Part shown: one piece after another, positions 18,008 through 25,155 of the stretch | Numbering within the stretch: position 1 is the first letter of the stretch | Layout: each line of letters starts with the position of its first letter | Position numbers and translations under genes: made by a program | Notes under the pieces: model-generated | The model's database searches: none | What the model saw: only the letters and a program-made list of their open reading frames with translations | What the model was told of the DNA's origin: nothing | Assembly: GCF_013307435.2 (NCBI RefSeq) | Contig: NZ_CP102845.1 | Span: 3,346,001-3,410,000 of the forward strand | Source: Microvirga terrae | GTDB taxonomy: Bacteria; Pseudomonadota; Alphaproteobacteria; Rhizobiales; Beijerinckiaceae | DNA: 64,000 nucleotides | Direction of reading: 5' to 3'

Positions 18008-18032
18008 AACGCCCACCGCTGACGTTGGTTCC
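18008..18032 (-). promoter_or_regulatory. Candidate EcfG (general stress response sigma) promoter
   Basis: On the minus strand the sequence reads GGAACC at 18032-18027, and the spacing from GGAAC to the downstream GTT (18010-18008) is exactly 17 bases. GGAAC-N16/17-GTT is the consensus described for alphaproteobacterial EcfG/RpoE2 sigma factors. It points at the terminated stretch below 18000. Confidence 0.45.
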
Positions 18033-18221
18033 AAATTTTCTTCAAGAATCGACAGCTCGTTCCCGGCCTCATTGAGGTCACGATTAAGGGATTTAGGGCG
18101 GAGCTTCCCGTGGGGGCAAACACGGGCCGGGGCCGCGACCACAGATCCGCCAAGGACAGGGTCGCGGCCTACTTCTTTCTCGGACATCGGCAAGCCCGAT
18201 CCGACCTCGCGCCGACGGCAC

Positions 18222-18250
18222 AAAAAAGGCCCGGGAGGTCCCGGGCCTTT
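18222..18250 (-). terminator. Rho-independent terminator of the outer-membrane protein gene
   Basis: A GC-rich stem GGCCCGGG/CCCGGGCC (18228-18247) that, read on the minus strand, is followed directly by TTTTTT (18227-18222). It is 20 bp past the stop codon of the gene at 18270-19040. Confidence 0.88.
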
Positions 18251-18269
18251 CTCCGCCGATAGCGAAGGC

Positions 18270-19040
18270 TCAGTAGGTGCCGAACTTGAAGTTCAGCTTG
18301 GCGCGAGCCACGAAGAAGTCGTTGTCGTCGTTGTTGTTGTTCGGCACGAAGAGATCGACCGGGGTCCCGCCCGTCGGCGTGAAGGTGCCGGCAAAGCGAC
18401 CCAGGTTGTCATCATCGTCGTCGAAACCGATCCAGAGGCCTTCGACACCGAAGGTCACAGCCGAGGAGCCGAACCAGTTCACCGGCAGAGCCCACTCGAC
18501 GCCGCCGCCGGCCACCCATCCGGTGTTGTCGTCTGAATAGGCGAGACCGCCGGTGGCGTAGATCAGCACGCGGTCGAACGCGACACCCGCGCGGGCGCGC
18601 ACGGTGCCGAACCAATCCGACAGGTTGTTGTCGAAGGTGCCGGGTACGAAGGTGCCCGGCAGGCCCGCCGGAATAAACGCAACTGTTTCACTCTGATCGG
18701 TATCTGCCCACTGGATGTCGGTCTCGACACCAATCACGAAAGAACCGATCTGGTAGTTGTAGCCGATCTGGCCACCGCCGGTGAATCCACCGTCGTCGTT
18801 GTTAGGGAAGAACAGCGTACCAGGAACGGCGCCGCCAAGAATGACGGATTCCCGATTGCTGTCGCGCCAGCCCCAGCCGGCGTTCACACCGGCGTAGAAA
18901 CCGGTCCAGGTGAAGATCGGCGCCGTCACGATCGGAGCCGGAGGTGGTGCCTGACTGGGTAGGTCGGCGGCAGAGGCAGCGGCTGCAGCAAGCGTCACGC
19001 CTGCAACCCCTGCTAGGAGGCTAAGTACGCACTTTCTCAT
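18270..19040 (-). CDS. Outer-membrane beta-barrel protein (Omp31/Omp25-like porin family)
   Basis: A 256-residue exported protein with signal peptide MRKCVLSLLAGVAGVTLAAA... cleaved after ASA. The mature part starts ADLPSQAPPPAPIVTAPIFTWTGFYAGVNAGWGW, the classic opening of rhizobial Omp25/Omp31-type 8-strand barrels, and ends LNFKFGTY with the terminal aromatic expected for BAM recognition. Loops are rich in D and N runs (DDDDDN, NNNNDDND). ATG 19040 has AAGGGG nine bases upstream; the frame extends to 19145 but lacks a site. It is monocistronic, with its own terminator and a striking palindrome about 115 bp upstream. Confidence 0.87.
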   Translation of the reverse strand: MRKCVLSLLAGVAGVTLAAAAASAADLPSQAPPPAPIVTAPIFTWTGFYAGVNAGWGWRDSNRESVILGGAVPGTLFFPNNDDGGFTGGGQIGYNYQIGSFVIGVETDIQWADTDQSETVAFIPAGLPGTFVPGTFDNNLSDWFGTVRARAGVAFDRVLIYATGGLAYSDDNTGWVAGGGVEWALPVNWFGSSAVTFGVEGLWIGFDDDDDNLGRFAGTFTPTGGTPVDLFVPNNNNDDNDFFVARAKLNFKFGTY

Positions 19041-19153
19041 AACCGTAACCCCTTGGTGTGAGGACTCACGGTGAAAACTTACGCCTGTTCCGCTTGGGAA
19101 AGCTATTGCAAAGGAGCAACACCTACATGTTCGATCAATATTCAATGGTCACA

Positions 19154-19169
19154 AAAGTAGTACTACTTT
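19154..19169. promoter_or_regulatory. Perfect 16-bp palindrome upstream of omp gene
   Basis: AAAGTAGTACTACTTT is a perfect inverted repeat without spacer, in an AT-rich stretch 114 bp before the start codon of the outer-membrane protein gene. Its perfection and position suggest a binding site for a dimeric regulator; which one is unknown. Confidence 0.4.
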
Positions 19170-19233
19170 CGATATAAGGAATTTTGTCCAATAGTGTGGA
19201 AACTAAGTCTCTTAACAATACCTTTAAAGTCAT

Positions 19234-19332
19234 TTGACATTACTTTTAAGGCATGCCCTAATAATCGCGTTTTCGGCTTGACAACCGAAGGCGAGGAGAT
19301 CACTCAACCCTGCCCCCTGGGCGGGGTTTTTT
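19234..19332 (+). ncRNA. Candidate small RNA with promoter-like start and intrinsic terminator
   Basis: On the + strand, TTGACA (19234-19239) and TAATAAT (19259-19265) form a promoter-like pair, though the 19-base spacer is long. About 45 bases on is a terminator: CCCTGCCC/GGGCGGGG stem (19308-19326, one G-T pair) followed by six T. The implied 60-65 nt transcript contains a TTCGG/CCGAA hairpin and a GGCGAGGAGATCACTC single-stranded stretch. No + strand gene ends here that would need the terminator, as the nearest upstream + gene stops at 17798. Confidence 0.35.
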
Positions 19333-19447
19333 CTGCGCTAGTCCGGCTGCCCCATCGCGGGCACGCCTGGGGGCAATGACAAGCCTGATCAGGGCCAGGC
19401 CAGACTTTCAAGTAAGCCCCATGAGGGCCAGCTTTTCACATGTCGCC

Positions 19448-19897
19448 CTATAGATCACCCAACAACAACTGCGCCTGATTGCTCAGCTTCGGCTTCGAGG
19501 CCTTTTTCTGATCGGCAGAGACGGCCTTGATCACCCGGCGCGCCGGGCGCTTGCCGGCGGCGTCAACGGCCATACGGGCCTTGGCCTTGTCCCGGGCGAT
19601 GGCCTCAGGCGAAGCCGGGTCGTCATGAAGCCACTTGCCTCTCTTGATGACCTCGTTCACCCGTCCCTGATTGACGCCGAGCTGAAAGGCAATTTCCTGC
19701 TGGGTCATCTCGGTCGTTCCATGGAGCTCCAGAATCCGACGGGCGAGTTCCGGCGTCATCTTCCGTCCAGCAATCCGGCGGGCAGGAGTCACCGAACGTT
19801 TGGTCCGATCCCGCTCCCGTAGCCTCTCCAGGATTGCGAGAGCCATGTGCATCCCCTGCTCGCGCAGGGCATCCTCGAATTCCTTGAGCGTGGTCAA
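19448..19897 (-). CDS. Helix-turn-helix domain protein of unknown role (149 aa)
   Basis: The central region MTQQEIAFQLGVNQGRVNEVIKRGKW is a textbook helix-turn-helix of the kind that follows TPELARRILELHG in small alphaproteobacterial DNA-binding proteins. The C-terminal third is lysine- and arginine-rich, consistent with nucleic-acid contact. Start: the frame opens at TTG 19966, but TTG 19897 is nine bases after AAGGAG and yields MTTLKEFEDALREQG, so I prefer it. No partner genes are obvious, and the targets are unknown. Confidence 0.65.
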   Translation of the reverse strand: MTTLKEFEDALREQGMHMALAILERLRERDRTKRSVTPARRIAGRKMTPELARRILELHGTTEMTQQEIAFQLGVNQGRVNEVIKRGKWLHDDPASPEAIARDKAKARMAVDAAGKRPARRVIKAVSADQKKASKPKLSNQAQLLLGDL

Positions 19898-20005
19898 ATC
19901 GGACGCACTCCTTCGAAGAAAGGGAACTGGGAAACCTCTTGAGATAACGTCTGTCCATCTTTTCAACGGCCACGCTGCAGCTTGGTTGCACAGGCGCGCT
20001 GAGCC

Positions 20006-20797
20006 TCACTCCTCCTCGTCCTTGCAGGGCCAGGTTTTCGGCGCCGTGAGACCGGCTGGAAGCTTGGTCTGTGCGGTTCCGCAGGCGATGTCGACCTGCG
20101 CCTGAGTCAGGCCGGTCACTCCGCTCAGGTTCGCGCCGCCGAACTGGGTCAGATACAGGTATGAGCCCGTGAGGTTCACGCCTTGCAGATCCAGGCCGTC
20201 GAGCCGGGCACGCGACAGATTGGAATAGCTGAAGTCAATACCAGTCACTCGCGCGCTCTGAAAGAGCACCCGCGCGAGCTCCGCCTTGGACATGTTCGCG
20301 CCCGCAAGGTCGGCACCACTGAAGTCGGACCGGTTCAGTTCAGCTTTGCTGAAGTTCGCGCCAGTCCCTTTCACTTGGGCGAAATTCGACCGATTCATAT
20401 CGGCCGAACTGAAGACGGCACCGGTGAGGTTGGCCTGGCCGAAATTCGCCCGCCAGCCGAGTGCCTTCGTGAAATCCGCCTTGGACAGATCGGTGCCCTC
20501 GAAGCGGGTCCGACTAACCTCCGTTTCGCTCAGGTTCGCGCCGGCCATCTTAGAGGATGCGAAATCGCTCAACGTCAGGAGGGAGCGCCGGAAGATGGTG
20601 CCGGTGAGGTCCTCGTTCGTAAGCATGAGGCGTGCCTTGGAGCATCCGGACCAATCGACCCCGGGGCTCGGACCATCCTGACACTTGGCCCAGGCAGGCC
20701 CTGCGCAGACCATGGCGACGATCAAGGCTCCTGCAGTCTTCACGCTGAAACGGCCCTCCATAAAGTCCTCTCGTGCTGCTCTTTGATAATTAGGCAT
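20006..20797 (-). CDS. Exported pentapeptide-repeat protein
   Basis: A 263-residue protein with a signal-peptide-like segment (VKTAGALIVAMVCAGPAWA, cleaved before KCQDG) and then roughly 25 tandem A(D/N)LXX pentads, e.g. ANLSE, TDLSK, ADFTK, ANLTG, ANFSK, ADLAG. Such repeats fold into a right-handed quadrilateral helix. The C-terminus returns to non-repeat sequence with two Cys (DIACGTAQ, TWPCKDEEE). ATG 20797 has GGGAGG five bases upstream; ATG 20761, after GAGAGGA, would give a shorter signal peptide. Role unknown; most characterised members are cytoplasmic, so export is notable. Confidence 0.75.
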   Translation of the reverse strand: MPNYQRAAREDFMEGRFSVKTAGALIVAMVCAGPAWAKCQDGPSPGVDWSGCSKARLMLTNEDLTGTIFRRSLLTLSDFASSKMAGANLSETEVSRTRFEGTDLSKADFTKALGWRANFGQANLTGAVFSSADMNRSNFAQVKGTGANFSKAELNRSDFSGADLAGANMSKAELARVLFQSARVTGIDFSYSNLSRARLDGLDLQGVNLTGSYLYLTQFGGANLSGVTGLTQAQVDIACGTAQTKLPAGLTAPKTWPCKDEEE

Positions 20798-20969
20798 GCC
20801 AACCTCCCTGAGGAGGCCCCGGCCTAGAACTTTCCTAACGTAAGTCGCAGAAAAATGTCGCCGTTTCATGCACCAAGCGATGGTCCTGTCGAACATCCTG
20901 CTATTGAAGGAAGACTCGACTTCCACACCTTATGGTCTAGCTTCTGGATCGATTCCTGTGGAGTAAACC

Positions 20970-21185
20970 ATGCGTCTTTCCCTAATGTTTCCTGCTGCTG
21001 TGCTTGCCGGACTTGCCTTGAGCGGCTGCGTCGCCTCTACGGCTCCCGTCGGGGTACTGCCACGCGATCCCGTTCCGCCCCCGCCTTCTCTCTCGGCGGA
21101 TGCCCCACGGCGCTCCGCCGCCCCACAATCTGGCACGACCTCGCAACGGCGGACCCTGAGCGTTCCCGGGCAAGCCAGGCCGTAA
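20970..21185 (+). CDS. Small putative lipoprotein (71 aa)
   Basis: The product begins MRLSLMFPAAVLAGLALSGC, a type II signal peptide with LSGC lipobox, followed by a proline- and serine-rich tail (PRDPVPPPPS...). A GGAG sits upstream of the ATG. It is divergent from the pentapeptide-repeat gene, whose start is 172 bp away. No family recognised. Confidence 0.55.
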   Translation: MRLSLMFPAAVLAGLALSGCVASTAPVGVLPRDPVPPPPSLSADAPRRSAAPQSGTTSQRRTLSVPGQARP

Positions 21186-21345
21186 CGGCGAACTTTCAGG
21201 GACGCTGGTACAGTCGCCTGCGCGGCGACCATCGGTTCCGGTCCGGAACCCTCTCCCAAAGAGTCTGGCGCCCTGCGCCAATGCGTAGCTGGCGCCGATT
21301 CCTAGCTTGGTGCTATATGCCGTAACGATAGATCAAAATGCGGGG

Positions 21346-22017
21346 ATGAACGTTATGACGTGGTACGAGGCCATCGGGTGGTTCGGGGCCGTCCTGGCCG
21401 TCACGGGCAGCGCAATGAAGACGATCATCCCTCTGCGCTGCATAGGGATTGGAGCGAATATCTGCTCCCTGATCTTCTCCTCGTTCACGGGCAATTATCC
21501 CAGCCTCGTGGTCAATCTGATCCTGCTGCCGCTCAACGGCACTCGGCTTTACCAGATGCTGGGCCTGATCAAGCGCGTGAAGCACGCCTCGAAGAGCGAT
21601 CTGTCCATGGATTGGCTCAAGCCCTTCATGACCCGCCGCAGGACAGAGACCGGAGAGGTGCTGTTCGCCAAGGGCGACGTCGCCAATTGCATGTTCTTCA
21701 CGATCTCGGGTCGCTATCGCCTCAAGGAGATCGATATCGAGCTTCTCCAGGGTCAGGTGGTCGGCGAAATGGGTTTCATGTCTCCGAGCAACACCCGCAC
21801 GCAAACCCTCGAGTGCCTTGAAGCCGGAGAGGTGCTGAGCATCTCCTATGACGAGGTCCGCCAGCTCTATTTCCAAAATCCTGAATTCGGCTTCTACTTC
21901 CTGCGCCTCACGAGCGAGCGCCTCTTCGCGAACATGGAGAAGATGGAAGAGGAAATTGTCCGTCTTCGCGCGGCGCTGCCGGATATCGAGCCCGTGCAGA
22001 AGGCCGCATCAGCTTAG
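21346..22017 (+). CDS. Membrane protein with C-terminal cyclic-nucleotide-binding domain
   Basis: A 223-residue protein: three predicted membrane segments (about 5-75: AIGWFGAVLAVTGSA, IGANICSLIFSSF, YPSLVVNLILLPLN) and then a cNMP-binding beta-roll (about 95-205: GEVLFAKGDVANCMFFTISG ... GEMGFMSPSNTRTQT). The phosphate cassette keeps the G-E and one R but is not canonical. There is no DNA-binding domain, so it is not a Crp regulator; the layout resembles Popeye-domain-like bacterial proteins. The start may be ATG 21346 or ATG 21355; neither has a strong ribosome site. It may sense a nucleotide at the membrane (inference). Confidence 0.7.
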   Translation: MNVMTWYEAIGWFGAVLAVTGSAMKTIIPLRCIGIGANICSLIFSSFTGNYPSLVVNLILLPLNGTRLYQMLGLIKRVKHASKSDLSMDWLKPFMTRRRTETGEVLFAKGDVANCMFFTISGRYRLKEIDIELLQGQVVGEMGFMSPSNTRTQTLECLEAGEVLSISYDEVRQLYFQNPEFGFYFLRLTSERLFANMEKMEEEIVRLRAALPDIEPVQKAASA

Positions 22018-22169
22018 AAGAACTATAAAATGCAAGCAGTTTAGAAATCTTATAAGGTATTGAAATTGCTCGATTTTCAATTGACGCGATAGCGCGATCA
22101 TGGTTCCTCCAGCGTCAACAGGACTGGGCGAGACGGCTCGCCCGCGACGCTTGCTGGAGGACTTCGGGA

Positions 22170-23207
22170 ATGGTGAACCTTTCGTTTGGACGCGGACTGC
22201 TCTTGGGTGCAGCGGCCATCGGGGCCCTGGTAGGAACGAGTGTTTCGGCCTTCGCCCAAGAAGTGCTGAACATCTACACCACCCGCGAACCCGGCCTGAT
22301 CAAGCCTGTCCTCGACGAGTTCACCAAGGAGACCGGGATCAAGGTCAACACGATCTTCATCGCCAACGGTCTCGAGGAGCGCATCCGCACCGAGGGTCAG
22401 AACAGCCCGGCCGATCTGATCATCACGGTCGATATCGGGCGCCTGGCTGCCGCAAAGGATTACGGCGTGACGCAGCCGGTGAAGTCCGAGGCGCTCGAGA
22501 AGGTCATCCCGGCCGCCTACCGCGATCCTGAGGGCCATTGGTTCGGCATCGCTCTGCGCGGCCGTGTCGTCTATGCCTCCAAGGAGCGGGTGAAGCAGGA
22601 CAAGATCACCTACGAGGAGCTTGCCGACCCCAAGTGGAAGGGCAAGGTCTGCATCCGTTCGGGCCAGCACCTCTACAACATCAGCCTGATCGCCGCGATG
22701 ATCGCACACAAGGGCGAGGCAAAAGCGGAGGAATGGCTGAAGGGCGTGAAGGCCAACCTTGCCAAGAAGCCCTCGGGCGGCGACCGCGAACAGGCCAAGG
22801 ACATCCTGGCGGGCGTCTGTGATATCGCTGTCGGCAACACCTACTATGTCTCCCTCATGCTCAACGGCAGCGATGCCGAGCAAAAGAAGTGGGGTGAGGC
22901 CATCAACGTGATCCTCCCGACGTTCGAGGGTGGTGGAACCCATGTGAACGTCTCGGGCCTCGCCTTGACGAAGTACGCGCCCAACAAGGCCAACGCTGTT
23001 AAGTTCATGGAATACATGGTCTCGGATGCATCCCAGCAGATTCACGCCGAAGCGAACTCGGAATATCCGATCAAAGCCGGCATCAAGATCCATCCAACGA
23101 TCGCGTCTTTCGGGGAACTCAAGGCCGACACCACCCCGATCGCCGAGATTGCGAAGCTGCGCAAGAAGGCCAGCGAGCTGGTCGACAAGGTTGGCTTCGA
23201 CCAATAA
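22170..23207 (+). CDS. fbpA: Ferric iron ABC transporter substrate-binding protein (FbpA-like)
   Basis: A periplasmic receptor of 345 residues with signal peptide cleaved after SAFA. The mature start EVLNIYTTREPGLIKPVLDEF and the later DREQAKDILAGVCDIAVGNTYY region, which includes adjacent tyrosines used by this family to coordinate ferric ion, identify an FbpA/FutA-type protein. GGAGGA lies ten bases before ATG 22170. A permease of the same system follows; no ATPase gene is adjacent. The AT-rich 150 bp upstream may hold an iron-responsive operator, but I could not identify one with confidence. Confidence 0.88.
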   Translation: MVNLSFGRGLLLGAAAIGALVGTSVSAFAQEVLNIYTTREPGLIKPVLDEFTKETGIKVNTIFIANGLEERIRTEGQNSPADLIITVDIGRLAAAKDYGVTQPVKSEALEKVIPAAYRDPEGHWFGIALRGRVVYASKERVKQDKITYEELADPKWKGKVCIRSGQHLYNISLIAAMIAHKGEAKAEEWLKGVKANLAKKPSGGDREQAKDILAGVCDIAVGNTYYVSLMLNGSDAEQKKWGEAINVILPTFEGGGTHVNVSGLALTKYAPNKANAVKFMEYMVSDASQQIHAEANSEYPIKAGIKIHPTIASFGELKADTTPIAEIAKLRKKASELVDKVGFDQ

Positions 23208-23250
23208 GACGAGGAGCGGCGGATCAAGCCGCTCCCGTGCCATTTCAAGG

Positions 23251-23274
23251 GGCGCCTCCGATTGTGGGGGCGCC
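23251..23274 (+). other. Stable hairpin between fbpA and fbpB
   Basis: GGCGCCTCC / GGGGGCGCC forms a nine-pair stem with loop GATTGT, 43 bp past the fbpA stop. There is only a short T-rich tail (GTTTCCGTTT). A hairpin here commonly lowers expression of the permease relative to the binding protein, by partial termination or 3'-end protection. Confidence 0.55.
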
Positions 23275-23282
23275 GTTTCCGT

Positions 23283-25028
23283 TTGACCGTGATTGCGAAA
23301 ACCCAGACCGCATTCGGCCGCTCGCTTGGGCGAAAGGCGAAGAGCCTTCCCTGGTGGCTCTCGGCCGCCGTCGCCGCAATCGGATTGCTCATACTCCTGC
23401 CGGTCGCAGCCTTGATCGGCATTGCCGCCGAGGGCGACGCGGAGATCTGGCCGCATCTCATCGCCAACGTTCTTCCGGCAAGCATCATAGACACCCTGGC
23501 TCTGCTGACGGGAATCGGCATCGTCGCCGGTTCGATGGGAATCACCGCGGCCTGGCTCGTCACCGCACACCGGTTTCCCGGCCGGGGCATCCTGGTGTGG
23601 CTGCTACCGCTGCCGCTCGCGGTGCCGACCTACATCACGGCGTACATCTACGTTGAGGTCTTCGACTCCGCCGGTCTCGTGCAGATGGCCCTGCGAGACC
23701 TCATGGGCTGGAGGTCGCGAACCGATTACTGGTTTCCCGAGGTCCGATCTCTCCCGGGCTGTATCCTCGTGATGTCTGCGGTGCTCTATCCCTACATCTA
23801 CATCGCGGCCCGGGCGATGTTCCTGACGCAGAGCGCAAGCATGCTGGAAGTGGCCCGGACCCTCGGCGCCAGCCGCATCAAGCTCTTCCGGATCATCGCG
23901 CTTCCGCTGGCCCGCCCTGCCCTTGCGGTCGGGGTGTCGCTCGCTCTCCTCGAAGCCTTGAACGACATCGGGGCCAGCGAGTATCTGGGGGTGCGCACAC
24001 TCACCGTGTCCGTCTACACCACGTGGCTCAACCGCGGCAGCCTGCCGGGCGCGGCGCAGATCGCGTGCGTCATGCTCGCTTTCGTGATGGGACTGATCCT
24101 GATCGAACGCTACGGCCGGAGGGATCGACGCTATGCGGCTTCGCCCAAGCGGCACCGCAATGTGCATCCGGTTCCGCTGCGCGGAGCACGCCGCTGGGCG
24201 GCGACGGTGCTCTGCACGGTGCCGGTCGTGCTCGGCTTCATCCTGCCGACGGCGTTCCTGCTACGTGAGACCTTCCGCGGCAGCCTCTTCGGCCAGTTCG
24301 ATGCCGAATTCCTCGCCCATTTCTTGACGACGATCGGGCTCTCGGTCTTTGCGACCTGTGTCGTGCTGCTCCTTGCCGTCGTGCTGGTCTCATCCGCTCG
24401 CCTGTCCAAAGGCCCGCTCACCGCGGGTGCCCTCTTCATCGGCGGGCTAGGCTATGCGGTGCCCGGAACGGTTCTGGCCCTGGGACTGATGACGCCCCTC
24501 GTCGGGATCGACAATCTCATCGGGACCCTTTGGCGCAGTCTCACTGGGGAGCGCCTCGGCCTCCTGCTCATGGGTGCCGCCGGCGGCATCGTCATCGCCT
24601 ATGTGATCCGCTTTCTGTCGATCGCGACCGGCTCGCTCTCGGCCGGCCTTGACCGGGTTTCGCCAAGTCTTGAGGATGCCGCGCGTACCCTCGGCGCATC
24701 GCGAAGGGAAATGGTCCGGAGGATCCAGCTTCCGCTCATGCGCCCGGCCCTGGCCAGCGCCGCCCTGCTGATCTTCGTCGACTGCATCAAGGAGCTGCCT
24801 GCGACCCTCCTGTTGCGGCCTCTCAACACGGAGACCCTGTCGACGCTCGTCTACACCTATGCCTCGCGGGGCCGCTTCGAAGACGGATCGCTCGCCGCGC
24901 TCGTCATTGTCCTCGTTGGTCTAGTTCCGGTCATCCAGCTCGTGCGCAGCGCCGAGTCCCGGCCGAGAACGGAGGAGGGCCTAGACAGTTCGGCAACCAG
25001 TTTTTCGGGCTTGGACGACCGACCCTGA
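23283..25028 (+). CDS. fbpB: Ferric iron ABC transporter permease, two-domain (FbpB-like)
   Basis: A fused permease of about 581 residues with some 12 membrane segments. It carries two EAA coupling loops: EVARTLGASRIKLFRIIALPLARPA in the first half and DAARTLGASRREMVRRIQLPLMRPA in the second, the signature of FbpB/SfuB iron permeases. The frame opens at TTG 23262, within the hairpin; TTG 23283 or GTG 23289 just after it are more plausible starts, none with a strong ribosome site. The cognate ATPase (FbpC) is not in the window and must be supplied from elsewhere. Confidence 0.85.
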   Translation: MTVIAKTQTAFGRSLGRKAKSLPWWLSAAVAAIGLLILLPVAALIGIAAEGDAEIWPHLIANVLPASIIDTLALLTGIGIVAGSMGITAAWLVTAHRFPGRGILVWLLPLPLAVPTYITAYIYVEVFDSAGLVQMALRDLMGWRSRTDYWFPEVRSLPGCILVMSAVLYPYIYIAARAMFLTQSASMLEVARTLGASRIKLFRIIALPLARPALAVGVSLALLEALNDIGASEYLGVRTLTVSVYTTWLNRGSLPGAAQIACVMLAFVMGLILIERYGRRDRRYAASPKRHRNVHPVPLRGARRWAATVLCTVPVVLGFILPTAFLLRETFRGSLFGQFDAEFLAHFLTTIGLSVFATCVVLLLAVVLVSSARLSKGPLTAGALFIGGLGYAVPGTVLALGLMTPLVGIDNLIGTLWRSLTGERLGLLLMGAAGGIVIAYVIRFLSIATGSLSAGLDRVSPSLEDAARTLGASRREMVRRIQLPLMRPALASAALLIFVDCIKELPATLLLRPLNTETLSTLVYTYASRGRFEDGSLAALVIVLVGLVPVIQLVRSAESRPRTEEGLDSSATSFSGLDDRP

Positions 25029-25155
25029 AGGGACGGCCCCACGCCGAATCCATTCTCGTCCAAGAGATCTGTGAAGAGGCGGCATGGCCCAAAGGGATGA
25101 AGTAGACCCCATCCGCGACACGACCTAGGATACGTCACGGCAGGCTCATCGGAGC

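Noticed and set aside
21233..21249. Hairpin GGTTCCGG/CCGGAACC as a terminator of the small lipoprotein gene
   Set aside because: The stem is perfect but is followed by CTCTCCCAAAG and not by a T run, so it is not an intrinsic terminator in either direction.
22018..22169. TTTAGAAATCTTATAA upstream of fbpA as an Irr/iron-control element
   Set aside because: Only one half fits TTTAGAA...TTCTAAA; two mismatches in the other half make it no better than expected in AT-rich DNA.
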